From: an uncultured Pelagibacteraceae bacterium
GTDB lineage: Bacteria > Pseudomonadota > Alphaproteobacteria > Pelagibacterales > Pelagibacteraceae
Reading direction: 5' to 3'
Length of the DNA: 64,000 nt
NCBI GenBank assembly: GCA_902627565.1
Contig: CACOJM010000004.1
Location: 1 to 64,000 of the forward strand
Of the stretch, positions 35,155 to 44,484 are shown one piece after another. The notes under the pieces are model-generated. The model saw only the letters and a program-made list of their open reading frames with translations. It ran no database searches and was not told where the DNA came from. Position 1 is the first letter of the stretch; every line of letters begins with the position of its first letter. Both the position numbers and the translations under genes were made by a program.

Positions 35155-35847
35155 TTGACTAAGATTTTTTGTGACATTGCTGATATTAATTTAATTAGTA
35201 GATTTAATAAAAAAAAAATTGTTAAAGGTTTTACTACTAACCCAAGCTTAATGAGAAAAGCTGGAGCTAAAAATTATTCAAATTACTCGAAAGCCATTTT
35301 AAGAAAAACTAACAAACCTGTTTCATTTGAAGTTTTTGCAGATGATGCAAAAAATATGATTATTCAAGGAAAAAAAATCAATGATTGGGGCAAGAATGTT
35401 TATGTGAAAGTTCCAGTGACAAACTCTGATGGAAAATTTATGGGTCAAGTAATCAAAACCTTAAACAAGAAACAGATTAAGTTAAACATAACTGCTGTTT
35501 ATACAGCTAAACAAACAAAGCAGATTTTAAAAAAAATAAATAAAAAAACTCAGGTAATAATCTCTATTTTTGCTGGTAGAATGGCAGATACTGGTAAAGA
35601 TCCAATACCTGAGCTCAAAAAAAGTTTAGCAGCCTCAAAAAGTTATAAAAATGTTAAAATCCTTTGGGCCAGTGTGAGAGAACCATATAATTTTATTCAA
35701 GCTAAACAACTTGGATGTCATATTATAACTGTACCACCTGAGATAATCGAAAAAATTGAAAAATTTGGAAAATCGTTTAATGAATTAACAATAAACACAG
35801 TTAGAGGATTTTTAAAGGATAGTAGAAAATCTAATTTTCAAATTTAA
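35155..35847 (+). CDS. Transaldolase of the TalC/FSA type
   Basis: A 230-residue small-type transaldolase. FTTNPSLMRKAG is the N-terminal substrate segment, VYVKVPVTNS holds the Schiff-base lysine, and ISIFAGRMADTG and the I-L-W-A-S-V-R-E strand complete the barrel. It joins fructose/sedoheptulose phosphates with triose phosphates in the non-oxidative pentose phosphate pathway. The start codon is TTG, 2 bases after pntB. The pairing with transhydrogenase in one operon links NADPH and pentose phosphate metabolism. Confidence 0.9.
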   Translation: MTKIFCDIADINLISRFNKKKIVKGFTTNPSLMRKAGAKNYSNYSKAILRKTNKPVSFEVFADDAKNMIIQGKKINDWGKNVYVKVPVTNSDGKFMGQVIKTLNKKQIKLNITAVYTAKQTKQILKKINKKTQVIISIFAGRMADTGKDPIPELKKSLAASKSYKNVKILWASVREPYNFIQAKQLGCHIITVPPEIIEKIEKFGKSFNELTINTVRGFLKDSRKSNFQI

Positions 35848-35886
35848 GTAACTATAAAAATTTTAATAAAATAATAAATACTAAAT

Positions 35887-35963
<77 letters not shown>

Positions 35964-35968
35964 TTATT

Positions 35969-36163
35969 TTAAATTCTGTTTTTTAATTTATTGAGTTTTT
36001 TAACTCTTTTTATATTTTCCTGTAGAATTCTTTTCTTTTTTTCTGATGGTTTTTCATATGTATTCTTAAGTTTGATAACTTTAAAAAAACCATCTCTTTG
36101 AAGTTTTCTTTTTAAAACTCTAAGAGCTTGTTCTACATTATTATCTTTAACTTCTATTTTAAT
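35969..36163 (-). CDS. rpsU: 30S ribosomal protein S21, probable ATT start
   Basis: The alphaproteobacterial S21 core is plain (EVKDNNVEQALRVLKRKLQR, then FEKPSEKKKR-like TYEKPSEKKKR). An upstream TTG in frame would give 68 residues, but that TTG lies inside the ribosome-binding site itself. A perfect GGAGGT is followed after 4-5 bases by ATT AAA ATA GAA GTT, and this ATT aligns with the initiator methionine of other alphaproteobacterial S21 proteins (M-Q-V-x-V-R-D-N-N). I therefore start at ATT, giving 64 residues. S21 binds the 30S platform near the anti-Shine-Dalgarno sequence. Initiator tRNA follows directly. Confidence 0.85.
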   Translation of the reverse strand: MKIEVKDNNVEQALRVLKRKLQRDGFFKVIKLKNTYEKPSEKKKRILQENIKRVKKLNKLKNRI

Positions 36164-36167
36164 AATT

Positions 36168-36173
36168 ACCTCC
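36168..36173 (-). promoter_or_regulatory. Shine-Dalgarno site that fixes the rpsU start
   Basis: GGAGGT, the strongest Shine-Dalgarno sequence seen in the window. It excludes the upstream TTG as start because the TTG overlaps it, and places the ATT codon at normal distance. Confidence 0.75.
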
Positions 36174-36231
36174 AAAAAAAGTGAGTTGTTAACACTTTTA
36201 TAATTTCATGTCTATTAATATTATCCATATT

Positions 36232-36807
36232 TTATTTAGCAATTTTATTTTTTTCTTTCTCTTTCTCTCTTTTTTCTCTTTTTATTCTTCTCTCAGCTTT
36301 TGCTATAGCTTCAACAAGATCCTTTTGTGAGAATAAATTTAGTGCAACGGGGTCTTTTGGATTTAAACTATTGTAATTCCAATAGCTTTTATTTCTGATC
36401 GCTGTTACTGAATTTTTAGTAATACCAACTAACCTTGCAATTTGAGAGTCTTTTAAAATATTATGCTGCCTGATTAACCATAAAGCAGAGTCTGGTTTAT
36501 CTTGTCTTTTTGATAATGGTATATATCTTTTTATTTTTTTTTCAGAATTAGATATTTCTACATCAGAATTTATGATTTGCAGCGGCCTGTTCTCATCTTT
36601 AGACGATAGGTCTATTTCTTCTCTTGAAAGTTGTCCAGTTATAATTGGATTATACGCTTTTATGCCTTTAGCAACCTCACCATCTGCAATACCTTGAATT
36701 TCAACTTCATGAAGATTACAGAAATCTGCAATTTGTTTAAATGTTAATGTTGTATTTTCAACAAGCCATACAGCTGTGGCCATTGGCATTAAAGGTGCAT
36801 TTGACAT
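36232..36807 (-). CDS. trcR: TrcR family (DUF1013) cell-cycle transcriptional regulator
   Basis: A 191-residue DUF1013 protein opening with PLMPMATAVWLVENT and containing FKQIADFCNLHEVEIQGIADG, the first helix-turn-helix-like part, and a second one at QIARLVGITKNSVTAIRNKSYWN. The C-terminus is a basic tail of lysine and glutamate. In Caulobacter the family member TrcR is described as a cell-cycle transcription factor; a role in SAR11 is inferred by homology. Its start directly abuts the rpmE stop, as is common in alphaproteobacteria. Confidence 0.88.
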   Translation of the reverse strand: MSNAPLMPMATAVWLVENTTLTFKQIADFCNLHEVEIQGIADGEVAKGIKAYNPIITGQLSREEIDLSSKDENRPLQIINSDVEISNSEKKIKRYIPLSKRQDKPDSALWLIRQHNILKDSQIARLVGITKNSVTAIRNKSYWNYNSLNPKDPVALNLFSQKDLVEAIAKAERRIKREKREKEKEKNKIAK

Positions 36808-37038
36808 CTAATTTTTTTTATTTGATTTAAAATTTTGAAATTTTTTATTAAATTTACTAATTCTTCCTTTATCTAAAAGTTTTTGCTTTCCTCCAGTCCA
36901 AGCAGAATGAGATTTTGGATCGATTTCCAACTTTAAAACCTCACCTTCAGATCCCCAAGTAGATCTAGTTTCAAACTGAGAGCCATCAGTCATTTCAACT
37001 TTAATCATATGATAGTTAGGATGTATTTTTTTTTTCAT
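36808..37038 (-). CDS. rpmE: 50S ribosomal protein L31, zinc-free type
   Basis: A 76-residue protein with the alphaproteobacterial L31 pattern [26 protein letters not shown] and [13 protein letters not shown]. The CxxC zinc motif is absent (C-minus form). It sits between suhB and trcR on the minus strand. L31 bridges the large and small subunits. Together with the zinc-free L36 it suggests a ribosome that does not need zinc for these two proteins. Confidence 0.95.
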   Translation of the reverse strand: MKKKIHPNYHMIKVEMTDGSQFETRSTWGSEGEVLKLEIDPKSHSAWTGGKQKLLDKGRISKFNKKFQNFKSNKKN

Positions 37039-37073
37039 TCGGAGACTTATAACAAAAGAATTTTTTAAAACAA

Positions 37074-37814
37074 TTAAAAGTTAGTAATTTTTTTAATTAA
37101 TTTACTATTAATATCAGGAGTAGATGTAATAACTTCAATATCATTATGATTATTGAGGTTTATTTCATTAATTATGCCTCCTGCTTCTTTAACAATTATT
37201 ATTCCAGCCGCAATATCCCAAAGGTGTAAATTTTTTTGAAAGTAGCCGTCATATCTACCACAAGCAACATAAGCCATATCCAAGGCCGCTGATCCAGATT
37301 TTCTATAAGAAAAATCTATTTGTATTTCATTTTTTCCACTTGTTGCAAATAAACATTCTTCAATATTAATTTTTTTTGACACCCTTATTCTTTTGTTGTT
37401 TAAATAAGCACCATTATTTTTTTCTGCGTAAAACATCTCATTTTTGATTGGATCAAAAATAAGACCTGATATTATTTCATTGCCATTTTTAAGTGCGATT
37501 GAAGTTGAAAAATGTGGTATACCGTGCAAAAAATTTACAGTACCGTCAATTGGATCAATTATCCAAGTATTTTTTTTATCTTTGTTAACCTTGATACCAG
37601 TCTCTTCACTAATAATTGAATAATCCGGTCTAGCTTTTAAGAGCTCTTCGATAATAATTTTTTCTGTTTTTAAATCTGAATTTGTGACAAAATCTGAAGG
37701 TCCTTTTTTGGAAACCTGAAGTTTTTCCAGTTCACCAAAATCTCGGATAAGTATTTTTGATGCCTTTTCACATGCTTTAATCATTAGATTAAGATTTGCT
37801 GAAATAGAATTCAT
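37074..37814 (-). CDS. suhB: Inositol monophosphatase family protein
   Basis: A 246-residue enzyme with the metal-site motifs SEETG (residues about 71-75), [12 protein letters not shown] and a late [16 protein letters not shown]. It hydrolyses inositol-1-phosphate or a related sugar phosphate using magnesium; SuhB relatives also act in rRNA transcription antitermination. It starts 3 bases after the efp gene ends, and rpmE follows after 35 bases. Confidence 0.93.
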   Translation of the reverse strand: MNSISANLNLMIKACEKASKILIRDFGELEKLQVSKKGPSDFVTNSDLKTEKIIIEELLKARPDYSIISEETGIKVNKDKKNTWIIDPIDGTVNFLHGIPHFSTSIALKNGNEIISGLIFDPIKNEMFYAEKNNGAYLNNKRIRVSKKINIEECLFATSGKNEIQIDFSYRKSGSAALDMAYVACGRYDGYFQKNLHLWDIAAGIIIVKEAGGIINEINLNNHNDIEVITSTPDINSKLIKKITNF

Positions 37815-37817
37815 ATT

Positions 37818-38378
37818 TTAAACTTTTTTTATGTATTCTAAACTTCTTGTATCTAAAATTATATCATCACCAGACTCAATAAACGGAGGAACCTGTATAT
37901 TTAGTCCATTGCTCAGAACTGCAGGCTTATATGAAGAAGAAACTGTTTGACCTTTTATAGCAACATCTGTTGTTTCAATTTTACACTTTACTTGATTGGG
38001 TAAATCTATCGCAATTGGATTCTCATTGTAAAAACTTAAATCAACCTCAAGATTTTCTGTTAATAATTTACCTTTTTCTCCAACAATATTTTTTTTTATT
38101 TGAACTTGTTCAAATGATTTTGGATTCATAAAAAAATAGTTATTTTCATCTTCATAAGAATAATTAAATTTAATCTCTTCCAAAGAAGCTTTTTCTACAG
38201 TCTCATTGGATCTAAATCTTTCATTTAATTTTGTATTTTTATTTACACTTTTCATCTCTACTTGCGCAAAAGCACCTCCTTTTCCAGGCTTTACATGTTG
38301 AGTCTTTAGTACTTGCCATAAATCATTTTTGTATTCAAGCAACATACCCACTCTTATTTCGCTAGCATTTATTTTCAT
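37818..38378 (-). CDS. efp: Elongation factor P
   Basis: A 186-residue protein of normal length with the KOW-like N-terminal domain and two OB domains. The loop HVKPGKGGAFAQV contains the lysine (K33) that is modified in many bacteria by EpmA/EpmB; those genes are not in this window. C-terminal IQVPPFIESGDDIILDTRSLEYIKKV is the classical signature. It rescues ribosomes stalled at polyproline. It overlaps the ThiE-like gene by four bases. Confidence 0.96.
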   Translation of the reverse strand: MKINASEIRVGMLLEYKNDLWQVLKTQHVKPGKGGAFAQVEMKSVNKNTKLNERFRSNETVEKASLEEIKFNYSYEDENNYFFMNPKSFEQVQIKKNIVGEKGKLLTENLEVDLSFYNENPIAIDLPNQVKCKIETTDVAIKGQTVSSSYKPAVLSNGLNIQVPPFIESGDDIILDTRSLEYIKKV

Positions 38379-38989
38379 CTAAATTTCTTAATAGCATTTA
38401 ATGGTTTAAGTTTTTTATTTTTCCAAATGTAGCCTGAGATAGCTAATAAGTCGGCTTTATTCAACAAAAGTTTTTTATAATTATTAGAATTTATACCACC
38501 AATAGCGACTATTGGTTTTTTTGTCATCTTTCTAGCTTTTTTTAATAGATCAAAAGATGCTTTATATTTTGTTTTTTTAGTTTTTGATAAATTAAAAGCA
38601 CCAAAGGCGATATAGTCAGCTTTATTTCCTAAAGCAACTTTTGCTAATTTAATTGAGTTGTGACAGGTTATACCAATTATTTTTTTCCCGATTAATTTTC
38701 TTGCTTTTATAATACTCATATCTTTTTGTCCCAAATGGCAACCATCAGCACCTAATTTTTTGACTAGATATACATTGTCATTTATCAAAAATTTAACTTT
38801 AAATTTTTTACAAATTTTTTGAATTTTTTTTCCTACCAATAATTTTTTTTTTAAATTTTGTTTTTTAAGTCTTAATTGAAAATAACTTACTTTTTTTTGA
38901 CTTAAAACGCTCTCGAGATGGTTGTAAAAACTATCGTTTATATTTAGCGGTGAAATCAGATAGATGAATTTTTTTTTATCAAATCTCAA
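38375..38989 (-). CDS. thiE: ThiE/TenI-like thiamine phosphate synthase family protein
   Basis: A 204-residue TIM-barrel protein. FLINDN and GADGCHLGQKD match the ThiE pyrophosphate and metal-binding strands, and VAIGGIN matches the late phosphate site. The catalytic loop that normally reads GPxFPTxTK is altered to AFGAFNLSKTKKTKY, so activity is uncertain; a TenI-like or other function is possible. The start is TTG, inside the end of fba (11-base overlap). SAR11 is known to rely on external pyrimidine precursor (HMP) for thiamine, and thiD is elsewhere in this window, so a ThiE would complete the salvage route. Confidence 0.78.
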   Translation of the reverse strand: MRFDKKKFIYLISPLNINDSFYNHLESVLSQKKVSYFQLRLKKQNLKKKLLVGKKIQKICKKFKVKFLINDNVYLVKKLGADGCHLGQKDMSIIKARKLIGKKIIGITCHNSIKLAKVALGNKADYIAFGAFNLSKTKKTKYKASFDLLKKARKMTKKPIVAIGGINSNNYKKLLLNKADLLAISGYIWKNKKLKPLNAIKKFR

Positions 38990-39986
38990 GGTTTTTGGAC
39001 CAATTTCCCTGAGCTGCTAATGTATTCATTTTGGCTCGGTGGTTAAAAATTTTTTGAGTACCCTCAACATTTTTTGTGTCCTTAGACCAAAATTTTAATG
39101 CACTTTGTTGAAGGGCACGCCCATAAGAATAACTCATTATAAAATTAGTTTTGTTATGCTTATTAATTAAATTTAAATTTTCTGTAGCTTCCAATTCTGA
39201 CTGTCCACCAGATAAAAAAGCAATTCCAGGCACCTCTGATGGAACCGAGTTCTCTAGACATTTTAAAGTTAACTTTGCAACATCATCATTTGAAATTTTA
39301 TCTTTAGATTTGTTTCCAGCTAAAATCATGTTTGGTTTGAGAATAATTCCTTTTAAATCAACTTTATGCAAAATTAATTCTTCAAAACATTTTTTAATAA
39401 CCTCTGAAGTTTTTTCATAACACTCTTTTGCAGAATGCTCACCATCCATCAAAACTTCTGGCTCAACTATTGGAACCATGTTGCATTCCTGAACTAATGC
39501 TGAGTATCTTGCAAGTGCATGAGCGTTAGATTGTACTGAAAGCTTACTAGGATAATTTTTGGATATAGTATAAACACCTCTCCATTTAGTAAATTTTGCT
39601 CCAAGTTGATAATACTCCTTTAATCTTTCTCTGAGACCGTCTAAACCTTCTGTAATTTTTTCATCTGGTGATCCAGCTAAAATTTTAGCACCTGTATCTA
39701 CTTTAATTCCTGGCGCAGAACCCATTTCAGAAATTAATTCAGGGATTTTATTTTTTTTGGAAGTTTCTTGTTTTATTGTTTCATCGTATAAAATCACACC
39801 ACCAATGCATTTAGTCATGCTTGAAGAACTAAAAAGTATTTCTCTAAATAACAATCTATTTTCAGGGGTTGATACAACATTTACACTGTCAAGCCTTTTA
39901 GTCATTGTTGCAGTGCTTTCATCTGCTGCTAAAATTCCTTTTCCATCTTTGAGAATTTTTAGTGCTATGTTATTTAATTCTGACAT
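38979..39986 (-). CDS. fba: Fructose-bisphosphate aldolase, class I
   Basis: A 335-residue enzyme of the eukaryote-like class I type. KGILAADES is the N-terminal signature, FTKWRGV and VPIVEPEVL hold active-site lysine and glutamate, and LKGIILKPNMILAG carries the Schiff-base lysine. FLSGGQSE is the phosphate-binding segment. It cleaves fructose 1,6-bisphosphate or runs in reverse for gluconeogenesis. It follows pgk by one base in the tkt-gap-pgk-fba operon. Confidence 0.95.
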   Translation of the reverse strand: MSELNNIALKILKDGKGILAADESTATMTKRLDSVNVVSTPENRLLFREILFSSSSMTKCIGGVILYDETIKQETSKKNKIPELISEMGSAPGIKVDTGAKILAGSPDEKITEGLDGLRERLKEYYQLGAKFTKWRGVYTISKNYPSKLSVQSNAHALARYSALVQECNMVPIVEPEVLMDGEHSAKECYEKTSEVIKKCFEELILHKVDLKGIILKPNMILAGNKSKDKISNDDVAKLTLKCLENSVPSEVPGIAFLSGGQSELEATENLNLINKHNKTNFIMSYSYGRALQQSALKFWSKDTKNVEGTQKIFNHRAKMNTLAAQGNWSKNLEI

Positions 39987-39987
39987 T

Positions 39988-41166
39988 TTATTTTAGGGCT
40001 TTTATACCAGGAAGTTCTTTTCCTTCAAGATATTCTAAAAATGCACCACCAGCAGTTGAAACAAAGTTGAAATCTTTAATAGCATTGATTTGATTTATAG
40101 CAGCTATTGTATCTCCACCTCCTATGACGGAATAGATTGACTTAAATTTATTTTTTTTAATAATTTTTTTTGCAATTTCATAGCTACCGTTTGCAAAATT
40201 TGGGTTCTCAAAATAACCTGCTGGACCATTCCATAAAACTGTTTTACTATTTTCAATGATATCTTTTATTTTATTGATTGTTTTAGGTCCAATATCCAAG
40301 ATAAAATCATCACTCGCTATTTGATTAAGATCTTTAATTTTTGATTTATCATCAAAACTTTTTCCAACCATAACATCCTCAGGGTAAGTAATTATACATG
40401 AGTGTTTTTTTGAAGTATCGAAAATGTCTTTAACTATTTTTTCACATCTTTCTTCTTTGACTGATTTTCCAATGTTAATACCATTAAAGTAAAGAATATT
40501 ATTGGCCATTCCTCCAACAATTATAATGTTATCAAATTTAGGTATTAAATTTTTTATTATTCCAATTTTGGTTGAAATTTTTGATCCACCAATAATGCAA
40601 GTAATTGGTTTTTTGATCTCTGTAGTAACTTTTTTTAATGCATTTACCTCCGTTTCTAGCTGCAATCCAGCATAAGATGGGATAAATTCAGTAATTTTAG
40701 ATACAGATGCGTGAGCTCTATGCGAACAAGAAAAAGCATCATTAACAAATAAATCTGCAAGCCCAGCTAAATGCTTTGAGAAACTTAAGTCATTTTCTTC
40801 CTCTTCTTTATAAAATCTGATATTTTCTAAAAAAATAATTTGATCTTTGGGATCTTTAAATAAATCTTCTTTTTTTAATTTAAAAATATCTTCATAGATT
40901 AATTTAATTTTTTTATTAATTTTTTTCTCTAAATTTTTGCAAATTGGATTGAGTGACAGATCTTTATTAACTTTTCCTTTTGGACGTCCTACATGAGAGA
41001 TTATTAAAATTTTGGAATTTTCCTTTAATAAAAATTTAATAGTAGGTATGATTTTGTCAATTCTAGTTTCATCAGCTATTAAACCTTGTTTTAAAGGGAC
41101 ATTCAAATCTAATCTTAACAAAATTTTTTTTTGATTAAGATTTTTAAAATCTTTAATGTTATTCAT
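39988..41166 (-). CDS. pgk: Phosphoglycerate kinase
   Basis: A 392-residue enzyme with RLDLNVP, ILISHVGRPKG and FVNDAFSCSHRAHAS at the N-terminal substrate domain, and GGSKISTKIG, WNGPAGYFE and VIGGGDTIAA in the ATP domain. It transfers phosphate between 1,3-bisphosphoglycerate and ADP. Its ATG overlaps the gap stop by one base (TAATG), indicating coupling. Confidence 0.97.
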   Translation of the reverse strand: MNNIKDFKNLNQKKILLRLDLNVPLKQGLIADETRIDKIIPTIKFLLKENSKILIISHVGRPKGKVNKDLSLNPICKNLEKKINKKIKLIYEDIFKLKKEDLFKDPKDQIIFLENIRFYKEEEENDLSFSKHLAGLADLFVNDAFSCSHRAHASVSKITEFIPSYAGLQLETEVNALKKVTTEIKKPITCIIGGSKISTKIGIIKNLIPKFDNIIIVGGMANNILYFNGINIGKSVKEERCEKIVKDIFDTSKKHSCIITYPEDVMVGKSFDDKSKIKDLNQIASDDFILDIGPKTINKIKDIIENSKTVLWNGPAGYFENPNFANGSYEIAKKIIKKNKFKSIYSVIGGGDTIAAINQINAIKDFNFVSTAGGAFLEYLEGKELPGIKALK

Positions 41167-42167
41167 TAAGATATCGTATGAAGATATTCTGCTATGTCAC
41201 ACATCCTATTAGAAAAACCCCACTCATTATCGTACCAGGCAGAAATTTTACCCATATTTTTACCAACAACATTTGTTAAACTTGCATCAACAATTGAAGA
41301 AGCAGAATTATGGTTAAAATCTATGGACACAAGTTTTTCATTGGTTATTTCTAAAACTTTACTTTTTTCACTGAATTTTTGAAATGCTGAGTTAATCTTT
41401 TCAACACTTAAATCTTTTTTTGTACAAAATACAAGTTCTACTAACGAAACATTTGGAGTTGGGACTCTCATAGCAACTCCCTCAAGCTTTCCTTTGAGGG
41501 AGGGAATAATTTCGCCAATTGCCTTTGATGCACCTGTTGAAGTGGGAATGATAGATTGGCTTGCAGACCTGGCTCTTCGAGGATCTTTGTGAGAGTTATC
41601 TAAAATTCTTTGATCAGTTGTAAAAGCGTGAATTGTTGTCATAAAGCCTTTTTCAATTTCAAAATTGTTGTTTAAAATGTTAGCAACTGGTGCAAGACAA
41701 TTTGTTGTGCATGAAGCAGCAGAAATTATATTATCACCTATTTTCAATTTTTCTTCATTTACTCCAAATACAATAGTTTTATCAGCATTTTTACATGGAG
41801 CTGAAACTATAACCTTTTTAGCTCCATTGTTTATATGAGGTAATAATTTATCTTTAGAATTAAATTTACCAGTGCATTCAAAAACATACTCAACACCATA
41901 TTTTTTCCAATTAATATTGTCTAAATCTGTTTCCTGACTAAACGTAATTTTTTTTTTATTAATTATTAAATGCTTTTCATCAAAACCAACCTCAGCATTA
42001 AATTTTCCATGAATAGAGTCATATTTTAAAAGTGTTGAGCAGGCCTCAGAGTTTACTCTATTATTTATATGTTTTATCTCTAAATTATTTTTGTTATTTT
42101 CAACAATAGATCGAACAATCATTCTTCCTATTCTTCCCATACCATTTATTCCAACTTTTATTTTCAT
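41166..42167 (-). CDS. gap: Glyceraldehyde-3-phosphate dehydrogenase
   Basis: A 333-residue enzyme with the NAD site GINGMGRIGRMIVR and the catalytic cysteine in ASCTTNCLAP. RVPTPNVSLVEL and WYDNEWGFSNRM are family signatures. It interconverts glyceraldehyde 3-phosphate and 1,3-bisphosphoglycerate. The start overlaps the tkt stop in ATGA and its end overlaps pgk, so the whole set is tightly coupled. Confidence 0.97.
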   Translation of the reverse strand: MKIKVGINGMGRIGRMIVRSIVENNKNNLEIKHINNRVNSEACSTLLKYDSIHGKFNAEVGFDEKHLIINKKKITFSQETDLDNINWKKYGVEYVFECTGKFNSKDKLLPHINNGAKKVIVSAPCKNADKTIVFGVNEEKLKIGDNIISAASCTTNCLAPVANILNNNFEIEKGFMTTIHAFTTDQRILDNSHKDPRRARSASQSIIPTSTGASKAIGEIIPSLKGKLEGVAMRVPTPNVSLVELVFCTKKDLSVEKINSAFQKFSEKSKVLEITNEKLVSIDFNHNSASSIVDASLTNVVGKNMGKISAWYDNEWGFSNRMCDIAEYLHTIS

Positions 42168-44107
42168 AATTTTTTTTTAATTTTCTTAACTATATTTTCT
42201 ACGTCTAATTTAAAGTGATTATATATTTCTTTATAAGGAGCACTTTTTCCAAAATCATTTATTCCAAAGTTTAGTCCATTATTGCCTGTGTATTTTTTCC
42301 AATAACCTGTTTCTGAGGCTTCTATTGATACAACAAGATTTGTTTCGGCTAAAATTTCTTTTTTATAACCTTCACTTTGTTGATCAAATAATTCGTGACA
42401 AGGCATTGATATTACTTTGGAATAAATCCCATCTGTGGCTAATTTATGACTAACCTTAGCTGCTAAACTAGTTTCTGATCCTGTTGCAATAATCGTTAAA
42501 TTAATGTTATCACCGGTTCTTAAAATTTCATAAGCTCCATAAGATGACTCTATTCGCGCTGAATTTTTTAGTCTTACTGGATCAATTCCTTGTCTAGTAA
42601 GTGCAATTACACTTGGGGTATTTTCACTTTCAAGAGCTAACTGCCAACACTCAAAGGTTTCAATAAGATCTGATGGTCTAAAAACATTTAAGTTAGGAAT
42701 AGATCTTAAACTTGTTAATTGTTCAATTGGTTGATGTGTCGGACCATCTTCACCTAGTCCAATTGAGTCATGGGTAAATACATATATCACTTTTTGTTTC
42801 ATCATGGCTGCTAGTCTTATTGATGGTTTACAATAGTCACTGAAAATTAAAAATGTTCCACCATATGGAACTAAATTACTGTGCAATGCAATGCCATTCA
42901 TTATTCCACACATTGCATGTTCTCTAACTCCATAATGAATATAGTTTCCAGAAAAATTTCCAGGCTTTATAATCTTATGATCTTTTGTTTTGGTATTATT
43001 TGATCCTGCTAGGTCAGCTGAACCACCTATTAAGTTTGGTAATTTAGATACAATATTTAAAAACATTTCAGACGATTTTCTCGTAGCAAGGGGTTTAGGT
43101 CCTTTTAAATAGTTATTTTTTTCTCTTTCAATTAAATTTTTAAAGAATTTTAAATTCTTAAAATTAGAAAAAGTTTTTCTATATTTCTGCTCATATTTTT
43201 TTGACACTTGTAAATTTTTTTTACCAATCTTTCTCCATTGATTTAATAAACTGTCTGGAATTTCAAAAGAGTTGTAATTCCATTTTAATTTTTTTCTCAC
43301 TAATTTAATTTCATCTTCACCCAATGGACTTCCATGGGATGAAGCTTTGCCACTTTTATTTGGGGATCCATAACCAATTGTTGTTTTACAAGAAATTGCT
43401 ATAGGTTTTTTAGTTTTTTGTGCTTTTTTCAAAGCTTTTGATATTTCCTTATAGTTATGTCCATTAATTTTTAAATAATCCCAACCATAACTTTTAAACC
43501 TGTTCTCGTGATTATCAGAAACTGCCAGACTAGTAGGACCATCAATTGAAATGGAATTATTATCAAAAAGTAAAATTAGATTTTTCAACTTTAGGTGTCC
43601 TGCTAGACTTAGAGTTTCATGACTAATTCCCTCCATTAAACAACCATCACCAGCAAGTACGTAAGTTTTATGATTTATAATTTTTTTTCCTAATTTTTTT
43701 TTTAATATTTCCTCTGAAATTGCAAAACCAACTGCATTAGATATTCCTTGTCCTAAGGGGCCTGTTGTAGTCTCAATGCCACTATTAGGATGATATTCTG
43801 GGTGTCCTGCACAGATAGAGTCAAGTTGTCTAAAATTTTTTATATCTTGTAAGGAAACACTTTTATAACCAGTTAGATAAAGTAGTGAATAAAGAAGCAT
43901 AGATCCATGGCCTGCAGACAAAACAAATCTATCTCTATTCATCCAACTAGGATTGTTTGGATTAAAATTTAAAAAATCTTTAAATAGTACAGTTGCTACA
44001 TCCGCCATACCCATAGGCATACCTGGGTGACCTGATTTGGCTTTTTGAACAGCATCAATTGATAAAAATCGAATGCAATTAGCTAATTCCCTATATTGTT
44101 TACTCAA
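42164..44107 (-). CDS. tktA: Transketolase (full-length)
   Basis: A 647-residue transketolase with AKSGHPGMPMG, SAGHGSMLLYS, GPLGQGISNAVG, GDGCLMEGISHE for TPP, YGVREHAMCGIMNGI with the catalytic glutamate, and DSIGLGEDGPTHQP. It links glycolysis and the pentose phosphate pathway. The start codon is TTG, preceded at 5 bases by AGGA. It opens the long minus-strand run that ends with tRNA-Met. The island holds a second, split transketolase. Confidence 0.96.
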   Translation of the reverse strand: MSKQYRELANCIRFLSIDAVQKAKSGHPGMPMGMADVATVLFKDFLNFNPNNPSWMNRDRFVLSAGHGSMLLYSLLYLTGYKSVSLQDIKNFRQLDSICAGHPEYHPNSGIETTTGPLGQGISNAVGFAISEEILKKKLGKKIINHKTYVLAGDGCLMEGISHETLSLAGHLKLKNLILLFDNNSISIDGPTSLAVSDNHENRFKSYGWDYLKINGHNYKEISKALKKAQKTKKPIAISCKTTIGYGSPNKSGKASSHGSPLGEDEIKLVRKKLKWNYNSFEIPDSLLNQWRKIGKKNLQVSKKYEQKYRKTFSNFKNLKFFKNLIEREKNNYLKGPKPLATRKSSEMFLNIVSKLPNLIGGSADLAGSNNTKTKDHKIIKPGNFSGNYIHYGVREHAMCGIMNGIALHSNLVPYGGTFLIFSDYCKPSIRLAAMMKQKVIYVFTHDSIGLGEDGPTHQPIEQLTSLRSIPNLNVFRPSDLIETFECWQLALESENTPSVIALTRQGIDPVRLKNSARIESSYGAYEILRTGDNINLTIIATGSETSLAAKVSHKLATDGIYSKVISMPCHELFDQQSEGYKKEILAETNLVVSIEASETGYWKKYTGNNGLNFGINDFGKSAPYKEIYNHFKLDVENIVKKIKKKL

Positions 44108-44160
44108 AATTATCCTGTCTAGACTAAGAAGATTCTATTTAATATTATAATTATATATAT

Positions 44161-44484
44161 ATGAATTTTTTAAGTGAAAAAGAAAAAAAGCTAAATGAAG
44201 CGTTAACTAAATTAAAAAATTTAAACTTCAAAGATCCTAATATAAAAAAAAACATCGAAAATCTTAAAGATCAAAAAAATCAATTAAAAATTGAAAAATG
44301 TGAATTAGAGGAAAAATACAAAGATTTAGTTCATGAACATGAACAATTAGGTAAAAAATTGAGTGCATTTGAAAGTCAAGAAAAAATAGAAAAAGAAAAA
44401 CAATTAAAATTTTCAGAAAAAATTGATGAATTAAATCAAGAAACAGATATTTTAATTGATGAAATTGATAAATGGCAAACGTAA
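44161..44484 (+). CDS. Small coiled-coil protein upstream of ZapA
   Basis: A 107-residue, highly charged protein predicted to be one long coiled coil (heptad leucine/isoleucine pattern across nearly its whole length). No enzyme motif. Its 3' end overlaps the zapA start by 13 bases. Small coiled-coil proteins (DUF4164-like) are common at this position in alphaproteobacteria; a role as ZapA partner at the division ring, similar to ZapB in E. coli, is inference. Confidence 0.72.
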   Translation: MNFLSEKEKKLNEALTKLKNLNFKDPNIKKNIENLKDQKNQLKIEKCELEEKYKDLVHEHEQLGKKLSAFESQEKIEKEKQLKFSEKIDELNQETDILIDEIDKWQT

